From Ophiothrix spiculata (lineage: Eukaryota > Echinodermata > Ophiuroidea > Amphilepidida > Ophiotrichidae), in assembly GCA_000969725.1 (NCBI GenBank), contig JXSR01S016181.1: a stretch of DNA of 40,548 nucleotides; one strand, given 5' to 3'. A program made the translations under genes and the position numbers. Within the stretch, counting starts at the first letter, position 1; each line of letters begins with the position of its first letter. Below are positions 1 to 13,019 of the stretch, piece by piece. The notes under the pieces were generated by a model, which ran no database searches, was not told the origin of the DNA, and saw only the letters and a program-made list of their open reading frames with translations.

Positions 1-980
1 TTTTGAATGAAAATTTTGCTACATGAATTACAAACTCCTCAATTATAAAGAAATTTTCAAAGTTCAAGAATTACGAGCTCGTAAATGTATAACAATATTT
101 TCAAAGTACAATATTTCCGAGCAACTCCATTAATTATAAGCTTGGAAATTGTTTCAAATACGAGCGTGTTTTATTTGAAATAAGAACGCAATAAGAGCGC
201 CTTTCGCTTCAAATACGAGCACATTTTGTTTCAAATACGCGCTCGTAACACGCTCGTAATGAGCTTCTTAATGCGTGCTTGTAATAAGCTTGTTAACTTG
301 CTCGTAACAAGCTTGTTTACAAGCTTGTAACAAGTGATTGCAACAAGCTTGTTAACGTGCTCATAACAAGCTTGTTTACGAGCTCGTAACAAGCTTATTA
401 ACATGCTCATAACACGTTTGTAATTATGAGCTTGTTCCGAGCTTAATTTTTCCATAAACTTTGCTAAATTTCACAGCTTGTGATTTTAATTTATATTTCC
501 AAGCAACTCCGGGCTTATACAATTTCAAAACTCATAACATGCTAAATTTCTGAATTTGTAATTTTACAAGCTCGTAAATTTATGTAAGTATTTTCCGAGC
601 ACATAATTTCCAAGCAATTCCAAGTTCCTAAAATTTACGAGCTTGCAAATCTATGATCATAATTTAAGGTGAGCAAGTACAAGCTTGCATTTGCTCATAT
701 TTTCAACAAGCTCATAAAATTGTGCGCTTGAGCTTACAATTGATTACTATTGCTCGGAATTATAATCTTAAACGAGCTTAAGGTCTTGATTTTAATTACG
801 CGCTATAAAGTAAGTAAGCTCGTACGAGCTTGGTTTATGTTACATGAGCAAAGTCATGCATATTACGTTCACATACGAGCTGAAAATGAGCTTGTATTGG
901 CTCGTTTTTATGGTTACATTTTCGTAAGGGTTTGTACAGAATTCGCAATCCCCGTTTTTAAAGATCTGTGTATAAAGTAA
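1..980. repeat. Degenerate palindromic AAGCTT/GAGCTC array
   Basis: Variants of acaagcttgttaac and acgagctcgtaa recur throughout, densest at about 180-440. The starts of aacaagctt-like units (283, 306, 343, 364, 388) are spaced mostly 21-24 bases, with one 37-base step, so this is an irregular tandem array of short self-complementary units. Beyond about 450 the motif thins to isolated gagctt, acgagc and aagctcg words. Open frames at 231-455 and 750-980 are by-products of the repeat. It may be satellite-like or the decayed inside of a larger repeat that begins left of the window; the left edge is not visible. Confidence 0.75.
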
Positions 981-1257
981 CATGCTTCATGGCTTTCATT
1001 AAATAAATGTCAAATCGCATCCACATAAATGTCAAAACCTATCAGTACAAAATCATTGTATAATGATTATATTTATGAAGTTCAAAAAGTCAAACAATCT
1101 GTTTTCAATCATTTATCACTGTACACCATATGAACTGACCTGAAACTTTTTGTTTTTGTAATCAAGTGAACAAATATTGCTTATAAAAATTCACAAACAC
1201 AGGACCCCAACTTCCTATATTATTTATTATTGTTCTATTGATTTGCACTCTGGACTT

Positions 1258-1340
1258 TGGGCAGGATTTCTGTTTTGCCCATGACTAGTTCTTATACATC
1301 TGGGATTTGAGCAGGATTTCTCTTTTGCCCGTGACTATTC
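1258..1340 (+). repeat. 50-bp direct repeat, two copies
   Basis: gcaggatttctgttttgccc at 1261 recurs as gcaggatttctcttttgccc at 1311, and the match continues into ccatgacta/ccgtgacta. The period is 50 bases. It looks like a local tandem duplication; no function is visible. Confidence 0.8.
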
Positions 1341-1659
1341 TTCCTCCGAGGGTAAGGAAGTCCCACGGCCAAGAGAACAATCACAATGTCCATCAAGGTT
1401 GGACTTTTTAACAAAAAACATCATTAAATTTCGTTTGTAAGTTGTAACAAATAAAACATAAATTGGTAAAAACTCTTTATCAGGTGTAAAAGATAACTCA
1501 TGAAGACGTGCAATATCTTGCATCCTCCCTCTGGCAACCATAAACCTACAATACCTGAGTAGCATTTACAAAAAGTCAACAAATGCTCTTTACAAAACAA
1601 ACTACCATTGTGCTTCTAATAATGCTTGTCAATATCTCAAAACTCATAGAGTTTGCCCT

Positions 1660-1995
1660 TTAATGATCAGGCCTATCAGACAATCTTCACCATTAACTAT
1701 CAGTAAAGCATGAACCTACAACACCCATGTAACATTTTCTACACTTACCATAGTGTAAAAATAAATATCTCAAAGATAGTCTTGAAGTTAGTCGTTAATG
1801 ATCAGGCCTATCAGACAATCTTCACCATTAACTATCAGTAAAGCATGAACCTACAACACCCATATAGCATTTTCTACACTTACCATAGTGTAAAAATAAA
1901 TATCTCAAAGGTAGTCTTGAAGTTAGTCATTAATGATCACGGCCTATCAGACAATCTCTAATATAGAGTTGCAGTCAAGCATGAGCCTACAACAC
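1660..1995 (+). repeat. 135-bp tandem repeat, 2.5 copies
   Basis: Units start with ttaatgatca at 1660, 1795 and 1930, so the period is exactly 135 between copies. Copies 1 and 2 differ at only a few positions. The third follows for about 60 bases and then decays. Upstream, 1541-1659 holds a weaker related copy (aacctacaatacc, aatatctcaaaactc), so the array probably once had at least four units. Confidence 0.9.
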
Positions 1996-2260
1996 TCAAG
2001 TATTATCCACAACGCCTCACGTTTTGCCATTTAGCAAGTTCCTTCCTCACCTCCTATGGTAAATGAATCACTACTTTGTACAAAGACTTAAACCTTATTT
2101 AGTAAAATAGAAAATGACAGAAACATTTTTAGCCCACAATCATTTGCTGGTGGAGTGAAAAACATTTCCCTTGAATGGATATCATTGTATGGATCATACT
2201 TTACTGGGAGTCATCAATTTTAACAAAATGTACTAATGGAATGATTCTTTAAATATTTAC
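1996..2260. other. Unassigned AT-rich sequence
   Basis: No convincing coding, RNA or repeat signal was seen here. Confidence 0.4.
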
Positions 2261-2366
2261 CATAAACCAGTGGATGGCAAGAGAAATGGCTCAGATCCAA
2301 AGCTCCAACTTCTACAGCAGCCTCCATAGATCTGTTATAGCACCAGGAATCCTGACAGTAATTCCT
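2261..2366 (-). CDS. Candidate internal exon, unknown protein
   Basis: On the minus strand this 106-base block is preceded by a fairly pyrimidine-rich acceptor (ctctggaaagtcttcag) and followed by a GTAAAT donor. One frame stays open across it: it contains SMEAAVEVGALDLSHFSCHP and ends LVYG at the donor, with three cysteines in the exon. The protein is not recognised. Exons this short can look convincing by chance, and a second frame is also open for about two thirds of the block. The block could be a repeat fragment. It lies far downstream of the better-supported minus-strand exons and cannot be joined to them. Confidence 0.25.
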
Positions 2367-5300
2367 CTGAAGACTTTCCAGAGATGAAAATTTCCATTAA
2401 TAAAATTTTTTAAACATTCAATTCTTTGGAAACGTGCTACAATTCGGACAATCCAACATCACTATGTGACCTTCACCTGTACTAGAACTCCCAAAGTGAA
2501 ATACAGCCAAATATAAAACCATGAAAATAATTGAAGACAACCCTCAGAGAATTTATACATCCTGAACAAGTTCCTCTCTCTTCTATCATAAACCTTCTCC
2601 TAATATGATGTTGAAAAGCAACAAGAACTGTTGGCATCAATTTTTAATATAATCAAGAATGAAGTCCCCGAAGTGATGTCGTAATCAAGATTTTTGTCTC
2701 TGCATTAATCAAGAAACTGTCTTCAGAAGCACCTGAAGTCTATTCTTTACTCAACTCACTTAAAATTTGCTTCAACTTTTATAGTTTCCTGAGTATAGCA
2801 TTAATGTAATCAAGACCTTTGTCTCTGGCTTCATTGCTAGATATTGCCCCCAGCACAAAGTTTAATTAGTCTTTTAGCTCATTATCTTTCACAGTGACAG
2901 TCATGATCTTTCGTATGTGAGACAGAGGAAAAATTGACAACTGCCCAAAGCAATGGCATATGAAGACATCAGCAATATTTATGCACCGCTAAGAAAGGCA
3001 GATAACATGCAATTTACATAATTCAGAAACTTATCAATCAACTAGGGGAGCTAATAATACCTTCAATACTTTGAATGTGGGCTTATGCCTTATCCTGAAA
3101 CAAATGAATGGAATGAACTGGCCAAAGTGGTTTAGTAAACAAATACTATCTGCCAAGGAAGCATCTACATTTCAAAGTCAGGGCGGCATCACAAATCTCT
3201 TGCATGTAAAACTCCAAAATCAACCAGTTCCTTTTATGACTATTCAGCTCTAAACTCATACTGATGACATTGGTTTAATTATTGGACTGCTTGATTTTGT
3301 GCAAATCTTCAAACTGCAAGGTAACATCTGAAAAATTCTGGATACCATATTATACTCATCCTGGATAATGATCTCATTTCAAATCCCTACTAAAAACCAA
3401 ATCTTGACTCAATCTCACACACCTGAATGTGATTCTTGGACAACATTTTCTTCTTATTCGAAGCTTACAATCTTCAAGCTTACCACCTTAATAAAACAAG
3501 TGCATCGTTAACGCATCGTACGACCGAACGCATCGTTTTCTCATCGCAAATTGATGATCATTGTTTGATTAATCACAACGATGTGATGTGTTGGAATTTT
3601 CCCCATGCAATATTCATATACCTTGGGATGAATAGCTTGTCTGCAATGGGTTTTGGTTTTTACATCTTTGTGAAATCAGTCTAGCTACACACTGAATGCA
3701 TCGCAGCCATGATGCATCGCAATTGTTTAGTGAAAGCGACCACAGGTCACATCTCCAAGACAACTTCAAACGATTAAAGCCATCGATGTTTCAAGTTCAC
3801 ATCTTCAAAGATATCATAGTTTACTTCATGATGGCAAAATCATATTTGAACACATTAACCATGACTTTGAAAAATCTGTTGATTCACGCTATCTCCATAA
3901 AACACCTGTTTTAAGCTTATAGAAACATTTGACTCTCTGTTCCTTCCGCATGTGAGGTATCAAATCTAAAACTAGTGTATCATATCGACGGGATTAAGAA
4001 CCCCAGATGTGATGAAAGATGTCCCATTGTGAGCTCATCTCTGCTATCTTCCTGACAGGATATTATCTCTACAGTTCCCCTTTTCACTATTCACCATGAA
4101 ATATCAATCTTTCCTAGTTCAGCATTCTATTTTACACTTACATCTTTCTTCACAGAATTTTGATGAGCAATCTTATTTTATCCATCTGGTAATTGATCAA
4201 GACCACGAATTGAGATGCACACAACAAAATTTGACTATGTGGCCCTTCAAGCAGCACTCTCGACTCCCAAGTTAACAAATAAATACATGGGAAAATATGT
4301 ATAAGCACTTAAACATTCATTTTTATCATTTATATGGCACATTATATAGAAAATGTCCAGAATCATGACCTAGAATGCAAACGTAACAAATTCAATGCTT
4401 CAAACCTGTCACTGGATTACATTTACTTTAAATAACACACATCTCAAAATCACTGATCTAGAGCACAACTATACACTTTTTTCAGTGTTTGTCATCTTCA
4501 AAGGTGTGAGATTCCCATGCTCATCTTCACGACCCAGTAACATAGATTCAGGACACGATCAATGCCTTCTTTTCAGCAATGTCTTTTCAAGAATTGTGTA
4601 CAAAGGACAGAAACCCCACTAAACAGCATCTTGAGACTTTTCAGACACTGATTTGGAGCACACGTTCTATACCTTTTTGTAGAGACAAGTTAAAAGGGTG
4701 TTGCATTCAATTGATCTATTAGGTTTCCTGGCATGCTGCTATCAAGAACATTTTATCACCTACCTCTTACGTACATTAATCAAAGGTGTGGTTACAAAGG
4801 ATATTGAGCCATACCTCACGATACAGTTTTAGTCTTTATCATGCGGTTAGGATACAGATGCAGTCCCATTTTTGTGATAGTGTGGTGGGCAAATCATTTC
4901 CCCCTTTTTCAACTTCTCAACTTTGGCTAAAAAAATTAAAATCACATTTAAAAGATGTATTGAATCTTATTTTATGATCTAGGCAATACTAAATATTGGG
5001 GAAGGGCAACATTAAAAGTTAATGTCAAGACACAAAAGCATCAATCAATTGTTTATTATCAAAGATGTCACTTGTTACTCCTGAATGACTTGGAATAGGT
5101 GATGGAAAAATGAGAAAACAAGATAAATGATGTATCAGTTTCAGACCATCACAAGGACTATTGATGTCGAATCCCATCAAGAGGATAATCGATGCTTGAA
5201 AACAAATCGAAATGACAGACAACCTTGAATTGTATCATTGACCCAATATTGCTACATCACAGGTCTACAACCTTAGTTACATCCCATGAGTGCCTCCTTA

Positions 5301-7281
5301 ACATTCAAACTCTATATATGGCACGCTCAGGAAGGTTACCCCCAAGTTCTACCCTACAAGGCAATATCTCTATGCACAGAATATCTTTATCTACCCGCCC
5401 TGTCTTCACTTCCCTAGCCACAAAACAAACATGGCTGACTTTCAACATGACATCTCTTGGGGACCACAACTCCTATCTTTGCTACTTGATAAAACATTGA
5501 AATATTTACAGCTTCCAAATTCAGCTTTATCATGATTTAAAGCAGTTCTTGATCTGGTGCCATACAAAATGTTTTGATCATGTGCCATTGAACATGACTT
5601 AATGTCATGCCAAGAAATCATGTTCTCAGAAGTTCCTTTCAATTTATAACATCATAGGAAAAGCTCCTACTCAAAAATGTAATGATTCAAAACCATCACG
5701 CAATGCATTAGAGTGGCATAGACTAGGGTATATTTAGGGGCACTTGGCAACCATCCTGCCATCAAATATGACAAAATTATTACTTAATTGGCTGACTTTG
5801 GACTAATTTGAAGTCTCAGCCCCTTGTCAAATATGGTAAAATGCAGGGTCTGGCTACACATATGAAGTTTACATCCACCTGGGAGTCCGAATATGACTGG
5901 GCACCACAAAAGCAGTTGTCCAAAATCACCACATGGAAAGAACTGCATACTCACTAGTACTACCTATGTACGTGCTTGTCTCCAAGGCCTAATGATGAAT
6001 GGAACGAGGCAAATAGAGTGAACCAAATCTGACAAAAATTGTGTTATTTCACACAAGCAATATTTTGAAAGCACATTTACACATTTATAAAAGACTAATC
6101 TGGCAAATCTTGACAAAATCTATAAATGTAGGCAATGACAGGTGGTGCCCTGAAGAGAGGAAACCAAATTGGATGTTTCAAGTACATCTACCTGATGAGT
6201 CATCAATTCAATTGGATATAAATTCTCCATTTCCACACTTCATGATGTTCCACTTTCATCACAATTAAAGGTATATTACAATGATCAAGACTGTTCTAAT
6301 GGTCTACATTGGGTAAGCAAGGTAAATGCCTGTATGACAGTTTTGAGTGTTCTATTCAAAGTCATTGTGCCACTAATTTTGTAGTTTTTCTGTGAGAGGA
6401 TTATATACAGCCATTACTGCAAACCTGATACCTTTTTAGTATAGGAGGTCAGTACCTTTTTTAACACATGATTTGCACATTAATTGCATAGGAGAGTTAG
6501 AGTCTTGTTCAACGACACATCATTCACAGTTCTTAAACACTCTACATGCCAGATGATTAAGAGATGAGAGCTAACAAGAATAAACCATGTATAGGTCTCA
6601 TTTGATATTGTGCAACCTTTAAATCGATAGCAATGGTCACAACCGTTACCAAAATTTCATATGATCATTAGCGTTGAATTTGCTTTCAGTTTTCACATTT
6701 CTTGAAGAAACCCACATCACTTTTGGTTCATGACCAATGGCAAATGGCCACACGCGAGTGCACCGGATTATTTCCCTGTTATCAATTCCATCAACAGATG
6801 CAATGCGTTGCTTTCCAATGGAGAAGTCTGATATTGGTGGGTTGTTATTTCGATATCTAAATCTAAGCCGACATTATCAAGATAGACCCACCTAGTCGAG
6901 TCTCCTCAAAGAAGAGTAGCTGCAATAAATGTTAACAAACTTTCTGAAATTTAGCTTTCACCACAGGTGACTACATAATACTGCAAACAATGCTACAACA
7001 GTTTATCCAAACTATTCCAAAAACTTGCAATCCAAAGAATCTTACTAATTTAACAACAACTTCTTTTTCTGCTTCTATACTACAAAACACTTGCAATGGA
7101 ACAAACAAGGAGTGCTATTTATACATAAAGCATGTGTAGCGCTATGGGAAATGTTCAAACTAACTGAATATCTCCTGTAACCCTATGAGAATAAACTCGA
7201 GTCCGAATACATCATAGATAGGTTACATATATCAGAATGAAATTACTGCCGAGACAAGCCCAACGCGATGGATCGCCATAC
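2367..7281. other. Long unassigned stretch
   Basis: No long open frame, transposon end or RNA gene was recognised. Short open frames here (for example 3436-3684, 5225-5500, 6041-6268) have no splice context or familiar motif. A cluster of gcatcg words lies at 3500-3725 (acgcatcgt, aatgcatcgc) but forms no regular repeat. Probably intergenic or intronic DNA. Confidence 0.5.
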
Positions 7282-7409
7282 CTGGACATTATATCAGGAT
7301 TCGAGAGATCAGGAGGATAAGGGTTTGAATGAGCATTATTTACATAGTGAATTTCCATGAGATGTTTTTTTCTAAATGCTTGGGGATTGGGATAAGGATC
7401 CAAATACAG
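7282..7409 (-). CDS. Candidate internal exon, unknown protein
   Basis: The minus strand gives a 128-base open block between an AG (attaatcag) and a CCAG/GTATGG donor. It encodes 42 residues plus two bases. It opens LYLDPYPNPQAFRKKHLMEI and has a second Pro/Tyr/Asn-rich part ending SNPDIMS. The composition is more protein-like than neighbouring open frames. The acceptor lacks a clear pyrimidine tract and the protein is not recognised. The open frame runs on past the donor to about 7212. It may be a real exon, a transposon-derived fragment or chance. Confidence 0.27.
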
Positions 7410-9660
7410 CTGATTAATTTCATCAAATCAACTCCATTCAAATCATGGGGAGAATAAATCATCACGTACAGGATAAGATCATCAATAATAAGTTTATTTG
7501 GATAATTCTAGGCCAAGATTAATAAGGAATTGATTTCAACACCATAGGCAATTAATGGCGTAGTCTCTTAGCAGAGTACGGATATGATGAGTTTGCTTGG
7601 ATAGTTACACCAAAAGCCACAGAGGAACTGATCTCAACACCTCCCAATAGCTACTGTGTAGTCTTCACATAACACAACATAGAAGCTTACAGAAAGGAAA
7701 TTATTCGCAACACATTTCTTTCATTTGCTGATTTTCTTTTCAATGAACATCGTTAACAAATTGCATCCGAAGTGACAAGAATTGTTTGGATACTGTTAAC
7801 AGAGAAGACCTAGAACTGAAGCACTTGTTTCCTGGCGAGGAACAGTGGCACTCCACATTTCATGATATTAAATTACAAATGGCATTTACCAAAATAAACG
7901 TTCACAAAATCTCCAAATAGTTGGAAAGAATTGTGTAACTGAATTTTATGACCAAGTGGTTTTTAAGTATCAAATTTCCCACTAGTTTTAGTTCTACCTC
8001 AGTGTATTTTATCAATCGTTGTTCATTCTACCTTCTATTGTAACCAGACTATAGAGCTTTTTCCACAATAAATAACTGAAACAGAGTTGTCAGTATCTAC
8101 ACATAACTACCCATATCTGCGTACATATTAATCTTCTTAACATGAAACTGACATCAAAGTAGGCCTAACCCGCCTCTTCTGACGTGTTCCACAAATGACT
8201 CGGATCTCCAGTAGACCTCTATTCACAAAATCTATAGACTTCACAGATTTCAAAATAGGAACCTGGCAAAGGCCTGCTCTAAACACTGTAAGCATCCACA
8301 CATACGATAAACGAATGATTTGCCAAACTATTCAAAGTGATGGTATTCATTAATTTAAAGGATTTTTCAGATGACAAATAGCTGAAATGATCGTGTGGAT
8401 ACAGTAGTGTCATGCGGCCTCACAAAAATCAAACCTAGGCATGATACACATAAGCCAAAATCCTTGACATCCCCTCCTACCGCTTACCTTTCCATCTATT
8501 TTATAGCATTCTGTAACATTAAGTCCATTAAAGTTTAGTTTATACTTACAACAATTTTCAAAGAGGATATTTCTATTCTATACTCACTGATTTATCACCT
8601 GTTCAGCCAGAGTTAGCTGACAGAAAGTCTACCTGTCTCCAAGCAGGTGGAAACCAAGCAAGGCATGTCATGAATCCTGGACAACACCATGGGTGTCAAC
8701 AAAGTCACCCAGCCATGGTCATCCTTCCTATCAACGTCCTCAGAGCTAAACCATTTCTGGAACTGTTTTGAAATCAATATTTCCTTTGCCAGGAGATTCG
8801 CAAAGTTAATGCATCCTTTTGGTCTGAAATATGATATGGTAGGATCCTTCCCAGCAGATGGTATTCAATAGTGCTTTGCTATAACTTAGTTGCTTTGTCC
8901 TGTGAATGTGAAGCTTAAGCTTAATCAGAACTTGTTCAGGATAATTACAACCACTTCACTCTACCTGGATATAGTTTACCTAAATTAATAAATCTGAAAC
9001 AAACACATACTTTTGATCTGAACCATGATATGGTCTATCTTCAAACAGCTTGCAAAATCCTGAAGACATTTCATATATCAAAGTATGCTAGACCTGTGAG
9101 GCAAACTCCCAATTTATTAAAAACTAAGTTTGTTCCATACTTTTAGCTATAGCTTACCTGACGTTTTTAAAAATATTGCTCACTTTAAATTGTTAGCAAT
9201 CAAGAACATTCACAATCAGCCTCACAGGTGACCATTTCCAAGCAAAGAACAGAATAACAGATGTCTTTTCAAAGCCAAAGCCCAATCTTCAGATCACTAC
9301 TCGGTCCACCTGGTGAATCTATTGAATAACATGCCTTGACACCTGAACATGACACAACTGCCAAGTTTGACAAATTTTGTGGAAAAAATCCTTGTAAGAA
9401 TCCCACTGTGGTTGATGTTATCTCTCCTGGAAGACTGACGGCTAGTCCAGATACAACCACATGGCTAATACAAATTATGTCTGCCAAATACGCAAGCTTT
9501 TAACCTCTATATATTGCCCCGAACACCTGGACATTATTAACCAAGTTGCCAGACTTCGTTATACTCTAGCATAATAATGTTATACGTCTATAAAGAGTAC
9601 AATCTGACATTGCAAATCAATGGTATGAATATATAAAAAAATCTTTTCACATTACACTAT
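7410..9660. other. Unassigned stretch
   Basis: No reliable feature was seen. The minus-strand open frame at 9269-9487 has no good acceptor. Isolated donor-like sites (acttac, acctgt on the plus strand) near 8580-8640 and 9154 bound only very short open pieces. Confidence 0.45.
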
Positions 9661-9732
9661 AGGCACCTCAAAAAGTTATTGGACAGTGGATTTACTCAAA
9701 AAGTTATTGTCAAAACCTATGGAAGTGTAGAT

Positions 9733-9822
9733 ATTGGACAGTGAAAACAAATATCCAGAGTCCAGGGCCCTATTGTTTGTAAATGTAACCCCTAATCTGG
9801 ATTTTTGTTTACATTGTCCAAT
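9733..9822. repeat. Foldback with 27-bp imperfect arms
   Basis: attggacagtgaaaacaaat at 9733 and its complement ending tgtccaat at 9822 pair over 27 bases with about three mismatches, leaving a loop of about 36 bases. The words attggacagtg and caaaaagttattg also repeat just to the left (9672-9705), so the whole of 9660-9830 may be the remains of a small inverted-repeat element. No target duplication was identified. Confidence 0.65.
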
Positions 9823-9959
9823 AAATCTTTGTTTTACCCATAACCACAAACAATGGTACCAATGTGAACTGTGATGATTGTCAGCCAAGATTGCAACAGG
9901 TGTCTGATGATGAAAAAACACTTCCAATTACAAAACACAACAAAACCATCCATAACTGA

Positions 9960-11588
9960 TCAATAATGATGATACTTATTTGCAGAGAAATTCTCTATGA
10001 AAAGAGCCCAAATGTGGCACTTAAACTGGCAATACCATCTGGTTGATTTACAAAGACCAGATGATCCCTTGGCAACATTGGAAATGACAATTATCTGGCT
10101 TCCCCTATAATTTGTAATTATTGTGCTATAATGGGTCAGGCCCAGCTGGATGACCTTACGGGGACAACAGGAACCCTACCATAACAAGGGTGGACTATCC
10201 GGAGATATCAAACACTTCCGTATGTTTTGACAAAATTCATTGTTAGGATGCTCACGTCAGGTGCTTTCCATGCCGCTTGCTTGAAGATCTTAATCAGGTC
10301 GTATGGCTTAATATTGTCCATCTGTTTCATAAGCTCTATGGCTTCATTCAGGCCTGTAGTCAGCATTTTTGGTGGGGTATCATGTGATACAAAAAGTTGG
10401 TCCTGTTCAATTTATAACTTTTCTTTTCATTTGCATCTCCTAGATGGCTCTTTTTTGTTAATAAAAGGTATTTTTTTAACAAGTTTAAGCACAAGTAGTA
10501 ACGATGAACAATAAAAAATCATCCACTGCCAATCTCATTAAGCTGCACACTCAAAACACACTGAGCTTGTGTAGATGAAAGTTTTGAGCAGTTCCTATAT
10601 ATCAATATCAAAATTCAACAACACTTGCATCAAAATGTTGAGAAAAACTGGACTGTCCGTAGCGTTTTTATATTGTCGACTGCCGCAGTTTGTTTGTGTA
10701 TAATGTACAGGAATTCATTTGCAGTACCTTTTTTTTTTAAATTATTGGAAACATGTCTGTGTATGAATTTTGGCTTTACACGCAGAGCTGCATTTTATTA
10801 TCAGTATTGTTAATGTCTATAATGTAAGCAGTGCCTTAAAGTTATACATCACAATCAACACAGGCTGCACCCTCATGGCCAGGCCTCCTTGATATTTAAA
10901 TAATCATGGTTTCATACCCAAAATAGTCACACCGATTCTTTGCTGGAGGATGATACTAGCAGAGTATTGCACTTATCCTCACATTTCCTTACAGGGGAAA
11001 CATGAATATGCGGTCTATAACTTAATGGAGCTGTGACAATAAACACACAGTATTCTCATAAGCTTTCTTATTTCCCTATTACAAAACTGTCAATGAACTT
11101 AATTAACTTAACTTACAAGTCTGACATATATTGTGAAATTCACTTTCCAAAATTATATACTTATACACATTTACTTTTTAGGCTTTTATTATATACTTTT
11201 ACTTATATTAAGCATTTTTTGTGTAAACGCTACGGTACATTGTTTATTCAACAACTCATCGTATCTTCTTATACGGGAGCGCGCCGTTGTTGATTCGTGA
11301 TGAATCCACAGTTGATATTCAAATAAGCACGTCACGCACGGTACAGCATACAAGGAGGTGCGTTTACGCAGTACACCTAAGTCGGCGCACTGTTCATCGC
11401 GTGTCGCAACTTGAGTACGTGCAAGAACTGGCGTTTGGGAACAATAAAAACAACAAAGCAACAAACATTTAATAACAAGCATTTTGCTTCAGATTCTGCT
11501 AAATATTTTTATGAAGATGAATATTTGTTAAATTGAAAACATTTAGAATTTGATTCATACGTTTTTAGGAAGATTTTCGTTGTTGAAA
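9960..11588. other. Unassigned stretch
   Basis: AT-rich sequence with a short poly-T run near 10730 and no recognised gene. 11220-11420 is richer in CpG (gcgcgttg, cgtcacgcacgg, cggcgcac) than its surroundings, with open frames on both strands (11189-11482, 11287-11472), but nothing recognisable is encoded. Confidence 0.4.
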
Positions 11589-11998
11589 GGTATTCAAACA
11601 CGCTACAGAGTTGTTCATTGGCAATCAACAACTCTGCATCCGATGCGTCGGCGTATTTTTATCACGCTCGGGTGGCTTTAGGATGCATCGTTGTTGATGC
11701 GGGTTGGAGCAGCGGTAGTTTCCTCGCCTTGCACCAATGAGGTCCCGGGTTCGAGCCCCGTACCCGGCGCTTTATGTGCATTTGGTTTTCAGTCCATGCT
11801 CGCTTCCGAAGGTTTTTCTCCGGGTCCTCCGGTTTTCCTCCTACACTAAAACTGAATATTAAAAAGAAAGATCTAGGACCCCAATGGAAATAAGCTTCAT
11901 TAGAGGCTTTCTTGGGTTATCCTTGGCTATTAGCCTTAAAGAACTCTTTCTTTCTTTCTTGATTGCCGATGAACAATTCTGTAGCGTGTTTGAATACC
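11589..11998. repeat. Inverted-repeat element enclosing a SINE
   Basis: The 40-base arm 11589-11628 (ggtattcaaacacgctacag...) pairs with 11959-11998 (...ctgtagcgtgtttgaatacc) with only two mismatches. Inside the left arm a second, shorter inverted pair (about 11622-11641 with 11683-11702, 16 of 20) could form its own hairpin. The SINE occupies the rest up to the right arm. The arms could be TIRs of a small DNA element that received or captured the SINE. No clear target site duplication is visible outside the arms. Confidence 0.8.
11700..11957 (+). mobile_element. tRNA-derived SINE
   Basis: The head (11700-11766) is tRNA-like: cgggt pairs with acccg at the two ends, ggagcagcggtag resembles an RNA polymerase III A box, and cccgggttcgagccc is a T-arm with a close B-box match. 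A 5-bp stem cctcg/tgagg stands in the anticodon-arm position. Next comes a central stretch, tttttctccgggtcctccgg, of the type conserved among metazoan SINEs. The 3' part contains gaccccaatggaaataag and ends in a (cttt)n tract at about 11946-11960. The order head, core, tail is that of an intact SINE on the plus strand. The exact family cannot be named from the sequence alone. Confidence 0.85.
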
Positions 11999-12152
11999 TA
12001 AATAGCATTCTAAATACCTGTTGTTGTTGTTGTTTTAAGTTATGACAAAACAAATTTGATAAACATATCAACATCTCATAAAACTAGATAACAGTACTTA
12101 ATTTATACCTAAAGGAATCCTGAGGGTGGTAATTACTGAAACATTGTGTGTG

Positions 12153-12437
12153 TTAAGCTCAATTCATACTCGGCCTCCAAACAAAATTTTTCCTACCAAA
12201 CATTTGGTCGTGACGTCACCAAATATTTGCCATCGAATTTAAACTATGAACGGGTAGCAAACATTTGGTCCAATGTATATGGCAATTCAATAACATGTGC
12301 AATCTAGCGCGAAATTTTGTTTGGTCTGAACTCGGTGTTGAAGTTCTTTTGTTTGGAGTCACTCGTCATTTTTACGTCACGACCAAATGTTTGGTAGGAA
12401 AAATTTTGTTTGGAGGCCGAGTATGAATTGAGCTTAA
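12153..12437. mobile_element. MITE with perfect 64-bp TIRs, TTAA ends
   Basis: 12153-12216 and 12374-12437 are exact reverse complements over 64 bases, starting ttaagctcaattcatactcg. The outermost TTAA on each side fits a TTAA target duplication, as with piggyBac-type elements. Because TTAA is itself palindromic, a shorter duplication cannot be excluded. The 157-base interior has no coding capacity but echoes the TIR words (caaacatttggt, aaattttgtttgg). Perfect arms in such AT-rich DNA suggest recent insertion or gene conversion between the arms. Confidence 0.92.
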
Positions 12438-13019
12438 GACTTTTGAAGGTATTAAATCCAGCAAGAAAATGGTACAACAAAACCGCATAATCAAATTAAT
12501 GTTTGTTTTCAAAATTATAGGTCAAATTACAAGTAAAATTATCCAAAAGAACTATATAGTATACTTAAACTTATTTCAACTTATTTGTGCAAAATTTCAG
12601 AAGCTGTTTCAATATCACAAGTAACAATGTTTACTAGAAACCAAAAGCTGGAAATCTCTAGCACCAAAGGCACTGGTTGACATTTCAAAAGCATATTAGG
12701 CATGATTTGTGATCAAAATTAACAAACAAGCACACTTTTTATGAAACTAAATAAATGAAAATTGACAAGCACCAATAGTGAAGACAGAATTTGATAACAC
12801 CTTAAAAGAAAATGAAATGTACCAATCTTACAGGCATTATTTCTGGGGGGGATATTTCATATGAATGGGATAATATAATTAAATTAGATATACAGCACAA
12901 CAATGCTTTATTTCCATATATTCCTCAGAATTCCCCAAAGGGTTCAATAAATTATTAGATTGCAAATATGCAACAACAATTTGATATTCCAAAGACAAAA
13001 TTCTTTTTAGAATTAGACA
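12438..13019. other. Unassigned AT-rich sequence
   Basis: No gene or repeat was recognised in this stretch. Confidence 0.4.

Noticed and set aside
9269..9487. 72-codon minus-strand frame as an exon
   Set aside because: The AG at its start lacks a pyrimidine tract and the sequence is not recognisable; frames of this length occur by chance dozens of times in this window.
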